Part shown: positions 48,161 to 59,208 of the stretch, piece by piece
Position numbering within the stretch: position 1 is the stretch's first letter
Layout of the letters: each line of letters starts with the position of its first letter
Source of the DNA: Endomychus coccineus
Lineage: Eukaryota; Arthropoda; Insecta; Coleoptera; Endomychidae
Length of the DNA stretch: 64,000 bases
Reading direction: 5' to 3'
Assembly: GCA_958510875.1 (NCBI GenBank)
Contig: OY294068.1
Location: forward strand, 176,173,411-176,237,410
Notes under the pieces: generated by a model
The model's database searches: none
Told to the model about the DNA's origin: nothing
What the model saw: the letters and a program-made list of their open reading frames with translations, nothing else
Made by a program: the position numbers and the translations under genes

Positions 48161-48782
48161 GTTCAATCTTCTATGAGATTTTTTGAATAACTCTTCTCAG
48201 TGATAACATGGATTTACATAAAGTTCATCAAAATTGATCCGTGGATTGCATCCCTCACCCTACTCATTTCAGCACAATTTTTCTCTATCGGGCACTTCAC
48301 TGCCTTTATTTTACTCACATCATGGATCAAATCTGAAAAATCATACTCTAAATGATGACATTGAAAGTTCATTTGAATTGACAACATAACGTATTTTACA
48401 CTCTATGTAATATTAAAATATCATGATGTCCTCTGAATCATCAAAATTATTAGTTATATGAACCATTATCTCAAGTTACCACAGAGTAATCGACATGTGT
48501 AACTTTATGACGAAGTACTTATGATCCTCGACTAGAGACTCGATTAAACACATTATTTAAACGATAAATGACATGATATTTTTCATTGAATAAAGCAAAA
48601 ATTATACGTCAGAGGAAGAGTACACCGATTGCAGAATTGAAAATCTTGCTGGACGTGCCACCCCTATCACTGACGTTGAGGAATCTCGCTACGATGGCTG
48701 AATAAAGGCTTAGTTCGACTTTTTAAGGAGATGGAGTGTAGATTAATATTTTCTCTTTAGAGGCTGGCCTGAAAAGCTGCCA
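48161..48782. other. Intergenic, no gene seen
   Basis: No supported features; the right end may be the start of the following retroelement relic. Confidence 0.35.
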
Positions 48783-49690
48783 CTAGGGATCCAGAACAGA
48801 ATCAAGGTCCTGTAGTTCGAAGAGTATTGGGATTGTCATCCCGTGGAAAGAGGAATGGGAAAATGACCGTACGCCAAAGCACGACATAATATGGTATACG
48901 GATGGGTCTAGAACAAACACAAGAGGTGGAGCAGGCTTTTTGCGGTGCTCCGTGCGAATGGGGATGTCAACATAGTCTTTTAAGCCTAGTTGCTTGCCAT
49001 CAACAAATTTGTCAATGAGCTGCCCAGCTACGGTAAGGTAATTGAGACCATATGAATCTGTTCCGTCAGTCAAGCGGCACTCAACGCACTAAAAATTCCG
49101 ACTATGTCCTCGGGGATTGTCAGGGATACCAAGGGCTAACAAACTAGCCGGTGGAAAAAGACTCAACCTGACCTGGATTCTGGGTCACTCAGGTTGGGAA
49201 GGGAATAGAAGAGCGTACAAACTGGCCAAAGATGGGGTCAGATTGGACAGTCATCAAGAGTCCGTTGCTGGTTTCCTCCAGAACGGCGGTATAGAGATCT
49301 TGCGGAACCATATGAGAGATCAAAATGCCTCAGCATGGAGAAGCATTGCCGAAGCGCTTCTTGGCAATGAGGTAGACCTAAGAGCAAGCGAGATACTTTC
49401 GCTGGTAGCTAAAGCATCACGATAATCTCTGAGATCTATACAGGTCAGGGGAAACTGATGAAATTTATACATACAGTAGGGAAGAGTAACATTCCCTTCT
49501 TTATGAGATGCGAATGTGAGAAAGTGGAGTCTCAAACCCACTTCCTCTGAAAATGCCTTGCGCTCATTCGAACCAGATTAATCTGGCTAGATCCAGGATC
49601 TAGCCAGATTAACGACATAAAGGACCTAAGCTTAAGAAAGATCTTAGGATTCTGTTGAGCAGCGGTGTATCCAAAAACCCCCCAAAAACG
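48783..49690 (+). pseudogene. Non-LTR RNase H domain and tail, decayed
   Basis: DIIWYTDGSRTNTRGGAGFL at 48883-48942 is the first RNase H strand pair with its catalytic Asp. The middle (48950-49110) is frameshifted but still contains AALNALKIPTMSS-like residues. The frame 49117-49425 gives GKRLNLTWILGHSGWEGNRR with AYKLAKDGVR, the VPGHSG...ADELAK block. After it comes the Cys-containing tail in shifted frames, ending RTRLIWLDPGSSQINDIKDL and LRKILGF. RT is absent. A 35-nt palindrome sits in the tail. Confidence 0.8.
49578..49612. repeat. Perfect 35-nt palindrome
   Basis: TTAATCTGGCTAGATCC, one A, then the exact 17-nt inverse. The arms have no mismatch. It lies in the decayed RNase H tail, where such symmetry is not expected from coding sequence. 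Confidence 0.9.
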
Positions 49691-50270
49691 TAGCATATGA
49701 TAATAATGATAATAATAATAATAATTTTTATTGTCCATAAGACCAATGATAACATGGTATAAGACACGTCAAAAAATATACAGGTATGTAAGAAAACAAA
49801 TAATTAAATAGATAAATGAACACGTATAACAAATAAGACAGAAAAGGCGAACAAAAAAGAAAAAATGATGCAAAGAAATATAAAGATAATACTTCCTGTG
49901 GAAAGTAATAAATAATAATTATGATTATAGCCCAGTATCTACTATACTTATTAATAAATATTAAATTAGGAAATTAAAGGAAATGAGCAAGACTTCATGG
50001 ATCATCTCTTATTATAGATGCCAAGTACTCAGGAACACTGTAAAATACATGCTCTTGCAAAAGTTTATGAACTCCCTTCTTAAACTGATTTAAGTTAACA
50101 TTATCTTTCAGCGACTTCTGAAGTTTATGGAACATCTTTATGTCCATATATCGTGGACTTTCTTCATACAGAGACATCTTATGCTGAGGTATCAACAGGT
50201 CTGCTCGGCCTCGGATAGTGTCTGAGGGCTTTTCTATCAAGGACGCTGTCATATCAATCAATACTATCCA
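49691..50270 (-). pseudogene. Non-LTR retrotransposon C-terminus with (ATT)n tail
   Basis: The minus frame 50261-49995 gives LLIPQHKMSLYEESPRYMDI, then KMFHKLQKSLKDN and QFKKGVHKLLQEHVFYSVPE. This is the typical last domain of Jockey/CR1-like ORF2 proteins, downstream of RT. A 3' untranslated stretch follows to an (ATT)n tail at 49700-49730 (AATAATAATAATAATTTTTA on the plus strand). Its tail abuts the end of the plus-strand RNase H relic, so two insertions meet here tail to tail. Confidence 0.7.
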
Positions 50271-50368
50271 ATAACAATACCAAAGTCAGAATGATGATAA
50301 TTCAATTATATAAATCTTATTCCACTTTAAAAGTATCTTAGGCTACAAGAAGCACCCTTAATAACATA

Positions 50369-50560
50369 TCAATTGGAGAATAATGCATAATATTGAATAT
50401 CAACTTGCACATTCAAAACTGTGTTTTGAATAATCCCCAGTTGATCGATAGTTTCTTGAAAAGATCTTCTTCCTTCGATAAAATAAATCACCTGATTACT
50501 GCTGCGGATACATAGTCGTTTCATTTTATCACCGTAGAATGTTCCCTCAAAATTATTCAT
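50369..50560 (-). other. Unassigned open frame, protein-like
   Basis: The 63-codon frame contains FEGTFYGDKMKRLCIRSSNQ and VIYFIEGRRSFQETIDQL. The K.KRL...VIYFIEG layout faintly recalls ERCC4-type nucleases such as Mus81. The diagnostic ERK motif is not found upstream, so this is only a suggestion. It may be a relic exon or chance. Confidence 0.2.
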
Positions 50561-50570
50561 CGATCGTCTC

Positions 50571-51999
50571 CCATCATTTTCACATTCTAGCGCCAGCTAT
50601 CAGGAATCAAAAAAAAATCTTCACGCAATTCTGCTTAATTTTGACGATCTTTTATAATGTCCAATAAAAAGTAGGTTGTCCCCTCTTCTACCCCAAGGAT
50701 AGTTGGAATTGAAACATTTGAACAAAGTCGGATAGCCCCTCAAAGCCATGAAACTTTTGTTGAGAATATTCTGTCGTCCGATGCATAATTCTCGAGATAT
50801 TCCTGGGGATTATTTCAAATCGATCACCCGGTGTATTATACAAATTTTATCAGGCTTTCATTACCTTCCAACTAAAGAGAGTAATTTGTGAAACAGCTAC
50901 AATGGATTGCAAGATTGTGGATTGTCTGATATTTAAGATTCCCATATATATGGGGATTGTTTAATTAATCGATCCTCGGATACAATCTCACACAAATAAT
51001 AAAAGAGTTACTTTAGGGAATAATATATTGAAATAGGAATGTAGTTTTTAGATGAAATGTTGATAAATAGTTAAAAAGATTAGATAATTCACTGGACGTG
51101 AATCCCCTTGTTTCCATACACAAATTGCTTCCTAGTATGGAGTATCGTTAACTAGATCTAGGGAATTATGTTCCATGTTATCGCATATTATATAAATACA
51201 TAATTCCTCATTTTGCAAATTAGTTATAAGCCAAATATTTGTCAATTTGAATGCAGCAAGATACATAATGTAATATAACCATGAAGTCAAATATTAACAT
51301 ATAAATAAATTTGCTCGACGAACGTGTATTAGTTGATTCTAATCCCAAGTAGGCTTCATTGCTATGCATAGCTTTCCACCGGCTGACTCCATATCGCATC
51401 CAGTTTTGCAATTATTGCAAAATAGGCTCAATATAAATGCGTTGAGTTTCGTCGATAATTCACGTTATAGAGCTTACCCTCTAGAACATGATGTGCTTTT
51501 TCGAAAACAAACTTTTATACGACGAACGCGTGTTCTCCGGTGCAAGGTTCTTTCATTGGAATACATACATATAGAGAATTCTGTAGTAGTGTAGAAGTTT
51601 TATTCAATCAGATAGTCCTCTGAACTCCATTCAATATTGTGCTCTACGCTAGCACTTATTTAGAGCTATTTAGTTTCTTTGCAGACATTTCTAAACATCA
51701 AATAATAGTTAATAATTATCTAAAGGAATCAACAAGTCTTTAAATCATGAGAAAAGATGGGCACTCGAAGCGCAGGCGGGAGGATAAAAGGTTGTTATTT
51801 CCTGAAAGTAATTCAACGTTTCATCCAGGACCAGGGCCAAAACCGGTCAATTAGGAGAGTGAAAGCCGTGTGAGAGCAGGTGAAAAGTTCTGGTTTTGAA
51901 AAACGCCAGATTTGACAAATTTATTGTGATCAAGAATATTGATTTTGATCTGAAAACTAGAAAGTCTTACAATCGTTTCTATGACATGCGTTTGTTTAT
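50571..51999. other. Intergenic, no gene seen
   Basis: No supported features apart from a GC-richer patch at 51758-51890 with no recognisable coding content. Confidence 0.35.
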
Positions 52000-52840
52000 T
52001 TGTCAACAAGAACGAAAAAATTAGCAAAATCGACAGAAAAAATAATGAGTGAGAATGCTGAGAACTTCTTCATTCCAGCTGAAATCCCGCAAGAACCTCA
52101 AGAAGTAATATTACGTCTGTTACCAACGAAAAGCAAAAGTGAGTACGAGAAGGAATTGGTGGAATTCGACGACTGGCGAAACAAAAGGAGCATATGAGAA
52201 GGAACAATTACAGTAGAGGTGCTGCTATCCTACTTTTTCAAAGTGGAGGAACTGTTTGATGCCTCTTCAATGTGGACAGTGTATTTAATACTAAAATCGA
52301 TGTTGAAAGTGCACAAAGGTGCTGACATTTTGAATTATGGTAACAGACTTCATGTTTGAAAGTCATATGAAGAAATTCTAAACAAAAGAAGAAAGATACT
52401 GGAGGGAAATTAAATCGAAGAATTTTTGAAAAAACACCGGATGTGGAATATTCATATGCCAAGGTACATGATGTTAATATTTCAATTTATACATTGAGCT
52501 TTTTATTTTGAACTCTTCACAAGTTGCAACGATCATGAGAGTCGCAGGTGCTTGTCGATGCAATGAAGTAACCTTTATGGATATCAGCCATGTCCAAGAC
52601 AAAGACCTTAAGATACTTATTTCGGATAAGGAAACAAAAATTTCAAGAAGGTTCGTAATTATTGAAGAAGCGTTTTCAATCACTGCTGTAGAAGTGTGGC
52701 GAAAATGCATTACTCTGGCTGGAAAATGTACTACACAACATGTAGGCATCAACACAATTTCGAAAACCTTTTCAAAAGTGGCTTCATTTCTTGGGCTCCC
52801 TGATCCAAAATGTTTTACCGGACATGGAATGAGGGATTAA
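52000..52840 (+). pseudogene. Second Crypton-type tyrosine recombinase, truncated
   Basis: A divergent paralogue of the relic at 1163-2319. The N-terminal part (PAEIPQEPQEVILRLLPTKS, then KSEYEKELVEFDDWRNKRS) is followed after a stop by EVLLSYFFKVEELFDASSMW and ILKSMLKVHKGADI. A probable intron lies at about 52464-52522 (donor GTACAT), the same position as in the first relic. Exon 2 gives VATIMRVAGACRCNEVTFMD with the first catalytic Arg, CTTQHVGINTISKTF, and CFTGHGMRD, which retains HxxR. The frame then stops and the His/Trp and Tyr blocks are missing. Stops at 52195, about 52360 and 52410, plus a frameshift, show it is dead. Confidence 0.8.
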
Positions 52841-53103
52841 TAATGTTAATGGCAATAAATAGCAATAACACTTCTAAATGAAATGCTATAAAATCGGAGC
52901 GTGGTATTATGAATTTTAATCCAATAGTGTATTAGAAGGCTTCTAGTCCACGGAATACAGACATATTAAATCTTCCTAATATAGTGGTCGTGGATAAATG
53001 ATTAAATCTACGTACCATACCCACTATATATAATCGTCTCATGAGAAATCTGCCACCGTCAATTAAGTTGATCTACTTTGCTATCAATATTAGTTTGATT
53101 CGA
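52841..53103. other. Flank of the truncated recombinase
   Basis: No recognisable coding sequence; the missing C-terminal part of the recombinase is not found here. Confidence 0.35.
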
Positions 53104-53339
53104 TAGTTACGACCATAGTCAAAGTAAACATCTGCCGGAGCCTCCCTTCTACTCTTTTTAAAATTCGAGTGCAAGCTGATTGGTCGTTTATTTCGTTTAT
53201 TTAATGTTATTGACGACGATATAATATGATGTTGTTACGTGCCGGCGATGTGATTGGAGGAGCTAGGTGACGTCACCTAGCGCGAGAAACGATGGAAGGG
53301 AGGCTCCGGCAGACCTGTATACTTTGACTATGGTTACGA
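53104..53339. mobile_element. 236-bp MITE with central TGACGTCA palindrome
   Basis: The left TIR (CATAGTCAAAGTAAACATC, then TGCCGGAGCCTCCCTTC) is mirrored at the right end (GAAGGGAGGCTCCGGCA and ACTTTGACTATGG), about 40 bp with a 2-nt indel. Near the right TIR, at 53262-53281, is a perfect 20-nt palindrome, GCTAGGTGACGTCACCTAGC, containing the CRE-type octamer. Its GC content stands out from its surroundings. No coding capacity. Confidence 0.85.
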
Positions 53340-54289
53340 CTTCATAACGATCCATGAATTCTAGTGCATTCTAGTGCACTCATGCAAATTAATAAAAGTA
53401 CGCGGGGTACTCGATTTTGGTCGTAACAAGTTACCGACAGATGTATAAACTATTATCCTCAATTTGGAAGGAGTACCCATCCAAACATCTTAGTTCTTTT
53501 CATTCAAAACTGTGATCAAAATTAAAATAGCTTCAAAAGAAGCGAAACAAATTTGACATCTGTTAAATTAATAGAAGTTCCGAATAAATACTTCAAATGT
53601 GATCCAAACCACGTGAAAATTGATAGAATGATGAAATCCACTTTAAATACAATAATCCGAAAGATCCTCATAAGAGCCACATGAGGGATGTCACTTGGAA
53701 CTCTATTAAAATCTAATTCTAAACTCATCGATTCTTACGTTCCCTATGTTAAAATCCATCTGGAGAGGAGAAGTTGATTTGCATGCATGTTTCAGCATTC
53801 TGAAATAGTCTGCGAGCAATCTAATCCCTTTCTGCGCTTATCTTAGCTGCAACCGCTTGTGGAGTAAGCTTACGTCAAACGAGAGAATAGAAATGTGTAA
53901 AACTGTTCACAGAGCGGTTATTAATGACCTTTCAAAACCGGGAAAATGTCCAATCTGAATCCCTCAAGACATGGTACTGTACTTACATGATAAAATGACT
54001 CGTATGCATACGCGGTTAACAACTTTCTGAGTTGTGAGTTGTTCATGTGTGATATGGGTTAGTTTATAAACGAAGAGAAACAATTCATTCCCACTCTTGA
54101 ACGTGATCGCGATAGTAGAATAATTTACTGTATGCTCAGATCAGGAACAACACACTTTACAAAAAGGTTGACAGATACTTAGCAACAACTAATATTGAAC
54201 AAATAATTGATCTATCACAGTCCAGTAATCGTACAAGAGTAAACTAATTCGTATACTAGGCCAATAAGTAACCGAAAACTTTAACATTG
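53340..54289. other. Intergenic, no gene seen
   Basis: No supported features; the minus-strand frame 53522-53728 is not recognised. Confidence 0.35.
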
Positions 54290-54470
54290 AATTCTACATT
54301 TTTTGAACTAAAAATTTTGCAACTCGATTCAAAGTCAGCAACATTGTTAAATCGCGGAAAATTTACATCAAGGGATATCTCGACGGAAGAATTTAACATC
54401 GCTGCAAATTTAATAAACTTTGTATCATGATAGCTGAGACTTAATTTGATTGACATTCATTCATTCATAT
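54290..54470. repeat. Dispersed repeat, copy B (partner at 19130-19345)
   Basis: Shares AACATCGCTGCAAATTT and neighbouring strings (CAACTCGATTCAAAGTC here, CAACTCGGTTCAAGGTC there) with copy A in the same order and orientation. It is followed by ATTCATTCATTCAT-like sequence. The nature of the repeat is unknown. Confidence 0.5.
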
Positions 54471-55178
54471 AATGAGAGCGAAATGAGGGCTATCTATGCC
54501 CAAGACGTGTGAATAACGCCCGAGGTGCTAGCTGATCAGGGAAAACGAAATATCCATCAAAATAAAAAAAAAATCATGTTGTATGAACAATATAAATCCA
54601 ATTAAACAATTAATAGTAATAATCGATAGTTATCTAAAATGAGACTCTCATGTGAAGGAACTAACAAAAAAAAAAGAATATTTCACACATTTCGAGGAAT
54701 AATTTTCGTAAATATAGCTGATCCTAAACAAGTTTAGTTATTATCTTGTGAAATCGATTCTTCGATTTGAATAATTGTTTGGGGTAGAGCATATACCAAT
54801 ACCCTGAAGACTTCCCAGAGTACAAAATATTATACTGAAAATAATGTCCTGGCGCTTCAACGGAGAACCTGTTTACCCAGCAAAGGTATACAATATTAAT
54901 GATGTATATAAAACCAAATTCTCTGAATACTTCCGAAAACCAAACATATAACATTGATATCTCCCAGACACATGAAATTCGCAAAAACTATCATTCAGAT
55001 CTCTAACAACGGGGAAAGAAACGTATAGGAGAACGATGCAGTTCCTAGTTACGCCCAATATTTTACAATATATCACCCATATAGTTATATATATAGTTAA
55101 GGAATATTAGAAATGGAAAAACGTAATAGAGTAATTTTTGTAATACCTACCGTAGCTATATGAACTATTTGTTTACAC
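54471..55178. other. Intergenic, no gene seen
   Basis: No feature could be supported; overlapping minus-strand frames 54724-54984 and 54873-55076 look like chance. Confidence 0.35.
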
Positions 55179-56243
55179 TAGTCCAGTTAATAAGCTGGGA
55201 AACTATCAAAAAATTTTGTGGACGGTCGTGCCGGAATTTTTTTTCTTGCATGATGTTCTATGAACCATGAAGGTCATTCCTGACTACTGACTACTGAACG
55301 ATGTACTAATCAATTTACCTCTATACTCCAAATTAACCCCATTCTCACTCAACCCCTCCTTTTGAGACAATTTTTCAAACAATTAAAACTATTTCTGGGG
55401 AGTTTTTTGTCGCTGATCAAGAATCTGGAAAATTCATTCAACGGACGGAAAGTAGGGGCAATTTGATCATTTTCACGGAAATTTTCTCATTTTTCACGTG
55501 ACTATCGTTTTCTACGTAATAGAAGTCGCGTATTTCGATCCCAAATAGCAGAAAATCAGAACAATTTACGGAAATCTGCGGAAAACCTGGAAAGAAAATA
55601 TTTCCACGTCATTGAATAATCGTGTGATAAGTCACTGTAGGGTTATTTTTGTTCGCTGATCACGAATTTGATATTTAAACTGTTAAAAACATCATTATTT
55701 AAAAAAACGCAGGAAATTCTATTATGAATTCTCCTTTACTTTGATTGGATTCCTAATTCGTAATCATCATCATTTTTGGCATTACTCGTAATTTTGACAA
55801 TTTAAAATAGACATCGAAAACTTTAACGTAAGTCAACACGACACTCGAAAAATGCCATTCAAAGGATAGGAGAATTCATAAAAATATTTTTCGGCGTTTT
55901 TCGTTCCAGGTTTTTCACAGTTTTTCTTGAATGTCCCTGGTTTTCTGCTATAGGGGATCGGAAAGGCGACAGTTAACTTCTATTTCCTAGAAAACGCCAA
56001 TCACTTGAAAAATGAGAAAATTTACCTGTTGATTGAATTTTCTGGGAAAATGATTCCGGATTCGTAATCAGCGACCCGAAAAACAGCCTTAAATCCTTCG
56101 AGGAAGCTTAATTTTGATTTTTTGATCATTTGAAAATTATCTGAAAAGAGGGGTTGAGAATGGGGTCAATTTTGAGTATAGGGGTGAATTGGGGCGATTG
56201 GTATAACGCTCAGTAGTCATGAATGACTGACCTTCATGGTCTA
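55179..56243. repeat. Foldback element V, right end missing
   Basis: It starts at TA (55179-55180) with GTCCAGTTAATAAGCTGGG. Inverted arms carry ACCATGAAGGTCATTC (left, about 55264) and its inverse near 56222-56236. Motif copies lie at about 55403-55428 and 55645-55670 (plus) and 56056-56084 (minus), spaced more widely than in other family members and with more drift (GTCGCTGATCAAGAAT). The outermost 80 bp of the right arm, including the terminus, are absent, so the element is truncated or was left by an incomplete event. Confidence 0.75.
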
Positions 56244-57159
56244 TATGATAATACAAGAACTGTTGAACTATATACTCAAAATTAAAATAGCAATATGTCC
56301 AAATCTTCTTAAACTCAACAAGAATATTTTCATAATTGCATATAATCGTTACAAACGTTACTAAAATATATACTCCAAACATAGCACCAATATTAATGCA
56401 CAAGCTTACTCAGATAAATATTGATGTTAAATTATTATTCAGTATTACCTGAAAGTAATATAACTTGGTAACTGATATACCCAAAGATGTATATTTATCT
56501 TGTGCCAATAACCTGTGAACAGAATTGAAGAAATTCTAATTCTATTTCTGAAAATTCTAATTTTGATTGAGGTTAGGGGAAATCAACTATATAGTATAAT
56601 ACTATTTACTGGTTTCATATTGTTATCCTTATACATATAATAAATACTATTATTCATTATACAGCGATTACCGTGTTATGTTCCTATGAATTCCGCATTC
56701 GTTAAATTCAATGAATACATATTTTAATGAAATATGGCGAATTGAAAATTAATGAAAATATTGATTATTGGCATATGTAAAGTGGGTACCGTCGAAACTG
56801 GAATTTATTGCATCCTATGAAACCAAATATTATGATGTACCGAATATATATCGTTGATAAGGGAAATGTGAAGTAGTGTATTAAATTGAAAAAGTGAATC
56901 ATAGGCAAAGCGTTACAATTAGTGGATTTTCGGGAAAAATTTCGTTTCAACGTGATCATGTTCAATGGTTTTTTGATATATTATCACGTTCATTGAACCG
57001 TTTATTAGTGTTAGAGGAAAAGGAAATGATTAATTTGGTGTTCGCACTATTAAGACGTATACATTTTTTGGCTATTCATGTTAACAAAGATTTAATCCAA
57101 CAATGCGAACAGATTGGAGACGATTCCAAAATCTAATTGTATTAGGTGTGGTGGCTATT
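56244..57159. other. Intergenic with one unassigned frame
   Basis: The plus frame 56894-57136 (80 codons, with FALLRRIHFLAIHVNKDLIQ) has protein-like composition but no recognised family. It directly precedes a reverse-transcriptase relic and may or may not belong to it. Confidence 0.3.
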
Positions 57160-57790
57160 AATGCTATTGTTACGCAGGGTTCTGTCATGGCACCAACCTT
57201 GTTTCCCCATATCAACGGTCTGTCAGAAGTAATCTCCTGCCCGTCCAGAGCTTTGTAGATGATCGTACGTTTAATTCCGCATGCTTATCTTAAGACAGAA
57301 ATTTGGTTGCCTATTTCGTGTCAACGGTTAGTTTACACGTCATTAGTTCATCACATAATCTACAAATCACAGATTCGACGGGTTCTAGAGTACTGTATAC
57401 ATATTTAGAGTTTAGCTCCCAACTGTACGCAGAAGCTTTTAGGTTTCATTCAGAAGAAAGCTATTCGTCTGATTGGTAATGTCACACTTACGAAAGTATT
57501 GGTAAGCGATTGCTCCCTTCTGTATTAATATTTCCATGATCTGTGCTCATTAGAAATTCCTTCTGTTGAATCACCATGAGAAATGCCACGTGGGGAAACT
57601 AAGAGAGCTCAAGTAGGTCACCCCTCATTGTCAAGCTCAAGACCTGCCGAATTTCTTTTCACTCCCTTCTTTTATCGAAAGGCAAAGTTTTGGAACTATT
57701 CGCCTAGTGAGAACTTTCCTGATGCCTATAACCCCTAAACTCCCAATAAAAATTCCCACGGCATACAGGATAATGAACAGGACGGAACTT
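57160..57790 (+). pseudogene. Jockey/CR1-like reverse transcriptase, decayed copy B
   Basis: Begins VTQGSVMAPTLFPHINGLSE (GVPQGS box) and continues SCPSRAL before the lost catalytic FADD. Then come IYKSQIRRVLEYCIHI, SIQRKAIRL-like residues (FIQKKAIRLIGNVTLTK), and a C-terminal FWNYSPSENFPDAYN. The blocks match copy A at 19880-21240 one by one, so both descend from one family. Stops and frameshifts are more numerous here. Confidence 0.75.
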
Positions 57791-57799
57791 AAGCGCCTC

Positions 57800-58135
57800 T
57801 GATAGAACTGGAACCTGAGTTATAGGTACGCACTAAACACTAAATTTTGGAACTCAAGATTTTCCTACATCAATTTAGGAAAAAGAACGTCACGAGAGCA
57901 GAAATAACCTCAGAATCTTAAGAGGACACTGCAAACCTAACGGGAATTGGAGCAAAATCGGCCTGCTGAATGATGGGACATTTAGCTTCTGCAAAGTAGC
58001 GGGAGAAGAACCAATACATTTTCTCTTTGAATTATACTTCGGGACATTACACACCATAGAAGAGATTACATCATTGAAGCCGAGAAGTGTTTCTAAAAGA
58101 TCTAGGGCTTACCGGTGTATTAATATAAAACTATA
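57800..58135 (+). pseudogene. Non-LTR RNase H tail fragment
   Basis: NLRILRGHCKPNGNWSKIGL and LNDGTFSFCKVAGEEPIHFL make up the GHCxLN..L.KIGL...C..C...EE..H.L pattern found after RNase H in insect non-LTR elements. ITSLKPRSVSKRSRAYRC follows in place of the last helix. It abuts the Penelope-like insertion to its right. Confidence 0.65.
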
Positions 58136-58139
58136 TATA

Positions 58140-59203
58140 AAAATTCTCGGGAAATAGGTCACATTAACACTTTTTGTTAAATATTCGTCTTTACGTACGT
58201 TTCGGTCTCACGATCATCAGCAGAAGACTCACTAATGTTAAAAAAGGGGTTTATTAAAACTAATTATAGCACAAGCGTCCATATCGCACAAATTTACTTT
58301 CAATCAAAAGAGCCCACGCCGCCGAAACGAACAGAACTACGATTAATCGAAATTATATCGTCAGTATTAAGGTATAAAAATTTTTTTGTAGTGAGAATCC
58401 GCTATTCAGTAATATTTTTAAAATATACAAGTGCATGCTGGTATTCTCACAACAACTGGGATCGAAGTTATTTGTCGAGCATCTACTTTCGAACCAGATG
58501 TGTAAGATTTATGACATTACCTCTTAAGAAAGATTCCAGACCTGTACTGGAAAAATTACTACTAAGCATTCCACCTAAGAACACTTTCAACAATTATAAA
58601 GACTTATGTAGGAATTTGCAAGGATTATTTGATCAAATTAGTATAAATATGACTCAGATTTTGTGTATCTACCCTATGGTTTACAGAGTTGGAATCCCGT
58701 TTTATGTGAATCATCTCCAGGATAAATCTTTTATAATAATTGGTTTCCTTAGTTAAGATATTAACATTTTTGTAATCAAATTGATGGTTATAATCAAAGC
58801 AGTGCTTAGCAAGGGCGGTGGGATTTTCTAAGTTGTTATTTCTTGTGCTATATTTATGGCCGTACATTCTTTTTTGTAAATATTGCTTAGAGATTCCAGT
58901 ATAGGTTCCATCACAATCTAAACAATTCAATTTATATACTGTGTGGGTTTGTTTATCTTTAGGTATTACAGGTTTTAGATTTGAGAAATATTTCCCAACA
59001 TAGTTAGAAGGTTTATGCGCAACTTTTATATCATACTTTTTCAAACATTTCTTGAATTTCTCTGAGGTCTCCGGAATGTATGGTAAAGTTATAAAATTGT
59101 CTGTATTACCTTTTATGTTATTCTTATACGACGAACCATTATAGATTTTGTTTATTCTCTCTTTAATGATAGGATTGAAGAAATTTTCAGGGTAGCCATT
59201 CAT
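58140..59203 (-). pseudogene. Penelope-like element C-terminus with GIY-YIG nuclease (minus copy)
   Basis: The minus frame 59203-58625 encodes 192 uninterrupted residues: NPIIKERINKIYNGSSYKNN, KVAHKPSNYVGKYFSNLKPV, then the GIY-YIG nuclease. In the nuclease, HTVYKLNCLDCDGTYTGISK replaces the canonical GIY-YIG pair with VYKL/YTGI, QYLQKRMYGHKYSTR carries the conserved Arg, and ALAKHCFDYNHQFDY the downstream His. It ends before TKETNYYKRFILEMIHIKR. The nuclease primes insertion of the retroelement. The 3' part down to 58140 carries a hammerhead-like sequence. The reverse transcriptase is missing. The copy is mirrored by the plus copy starting near 59240. Confidence 0.85.
58188..58229 (-). ncRNA. 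Hammerhead-like ribozyme, one core change
   Basis: On the minus strand stem I GTCTT pairs with AAGAC, GAAAC is intact and GTA is the cleavage triplet. Stem II has a GTGA loop with one mismatch. The core reads CTGCTGA where CTGATGA is required, so this copy is probably inactive. Confidence 0.6.
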
Positions 59204-59208
59204 TTCTA

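Noticed and set aside
50369..50560. Possible Mus81/ERCC4 nuclease exon
   Set aside because: Only a loose VIYFIEG-like similarity; the diagnostic ERK catalytic motif is absent upstream and no splice partners are evident.
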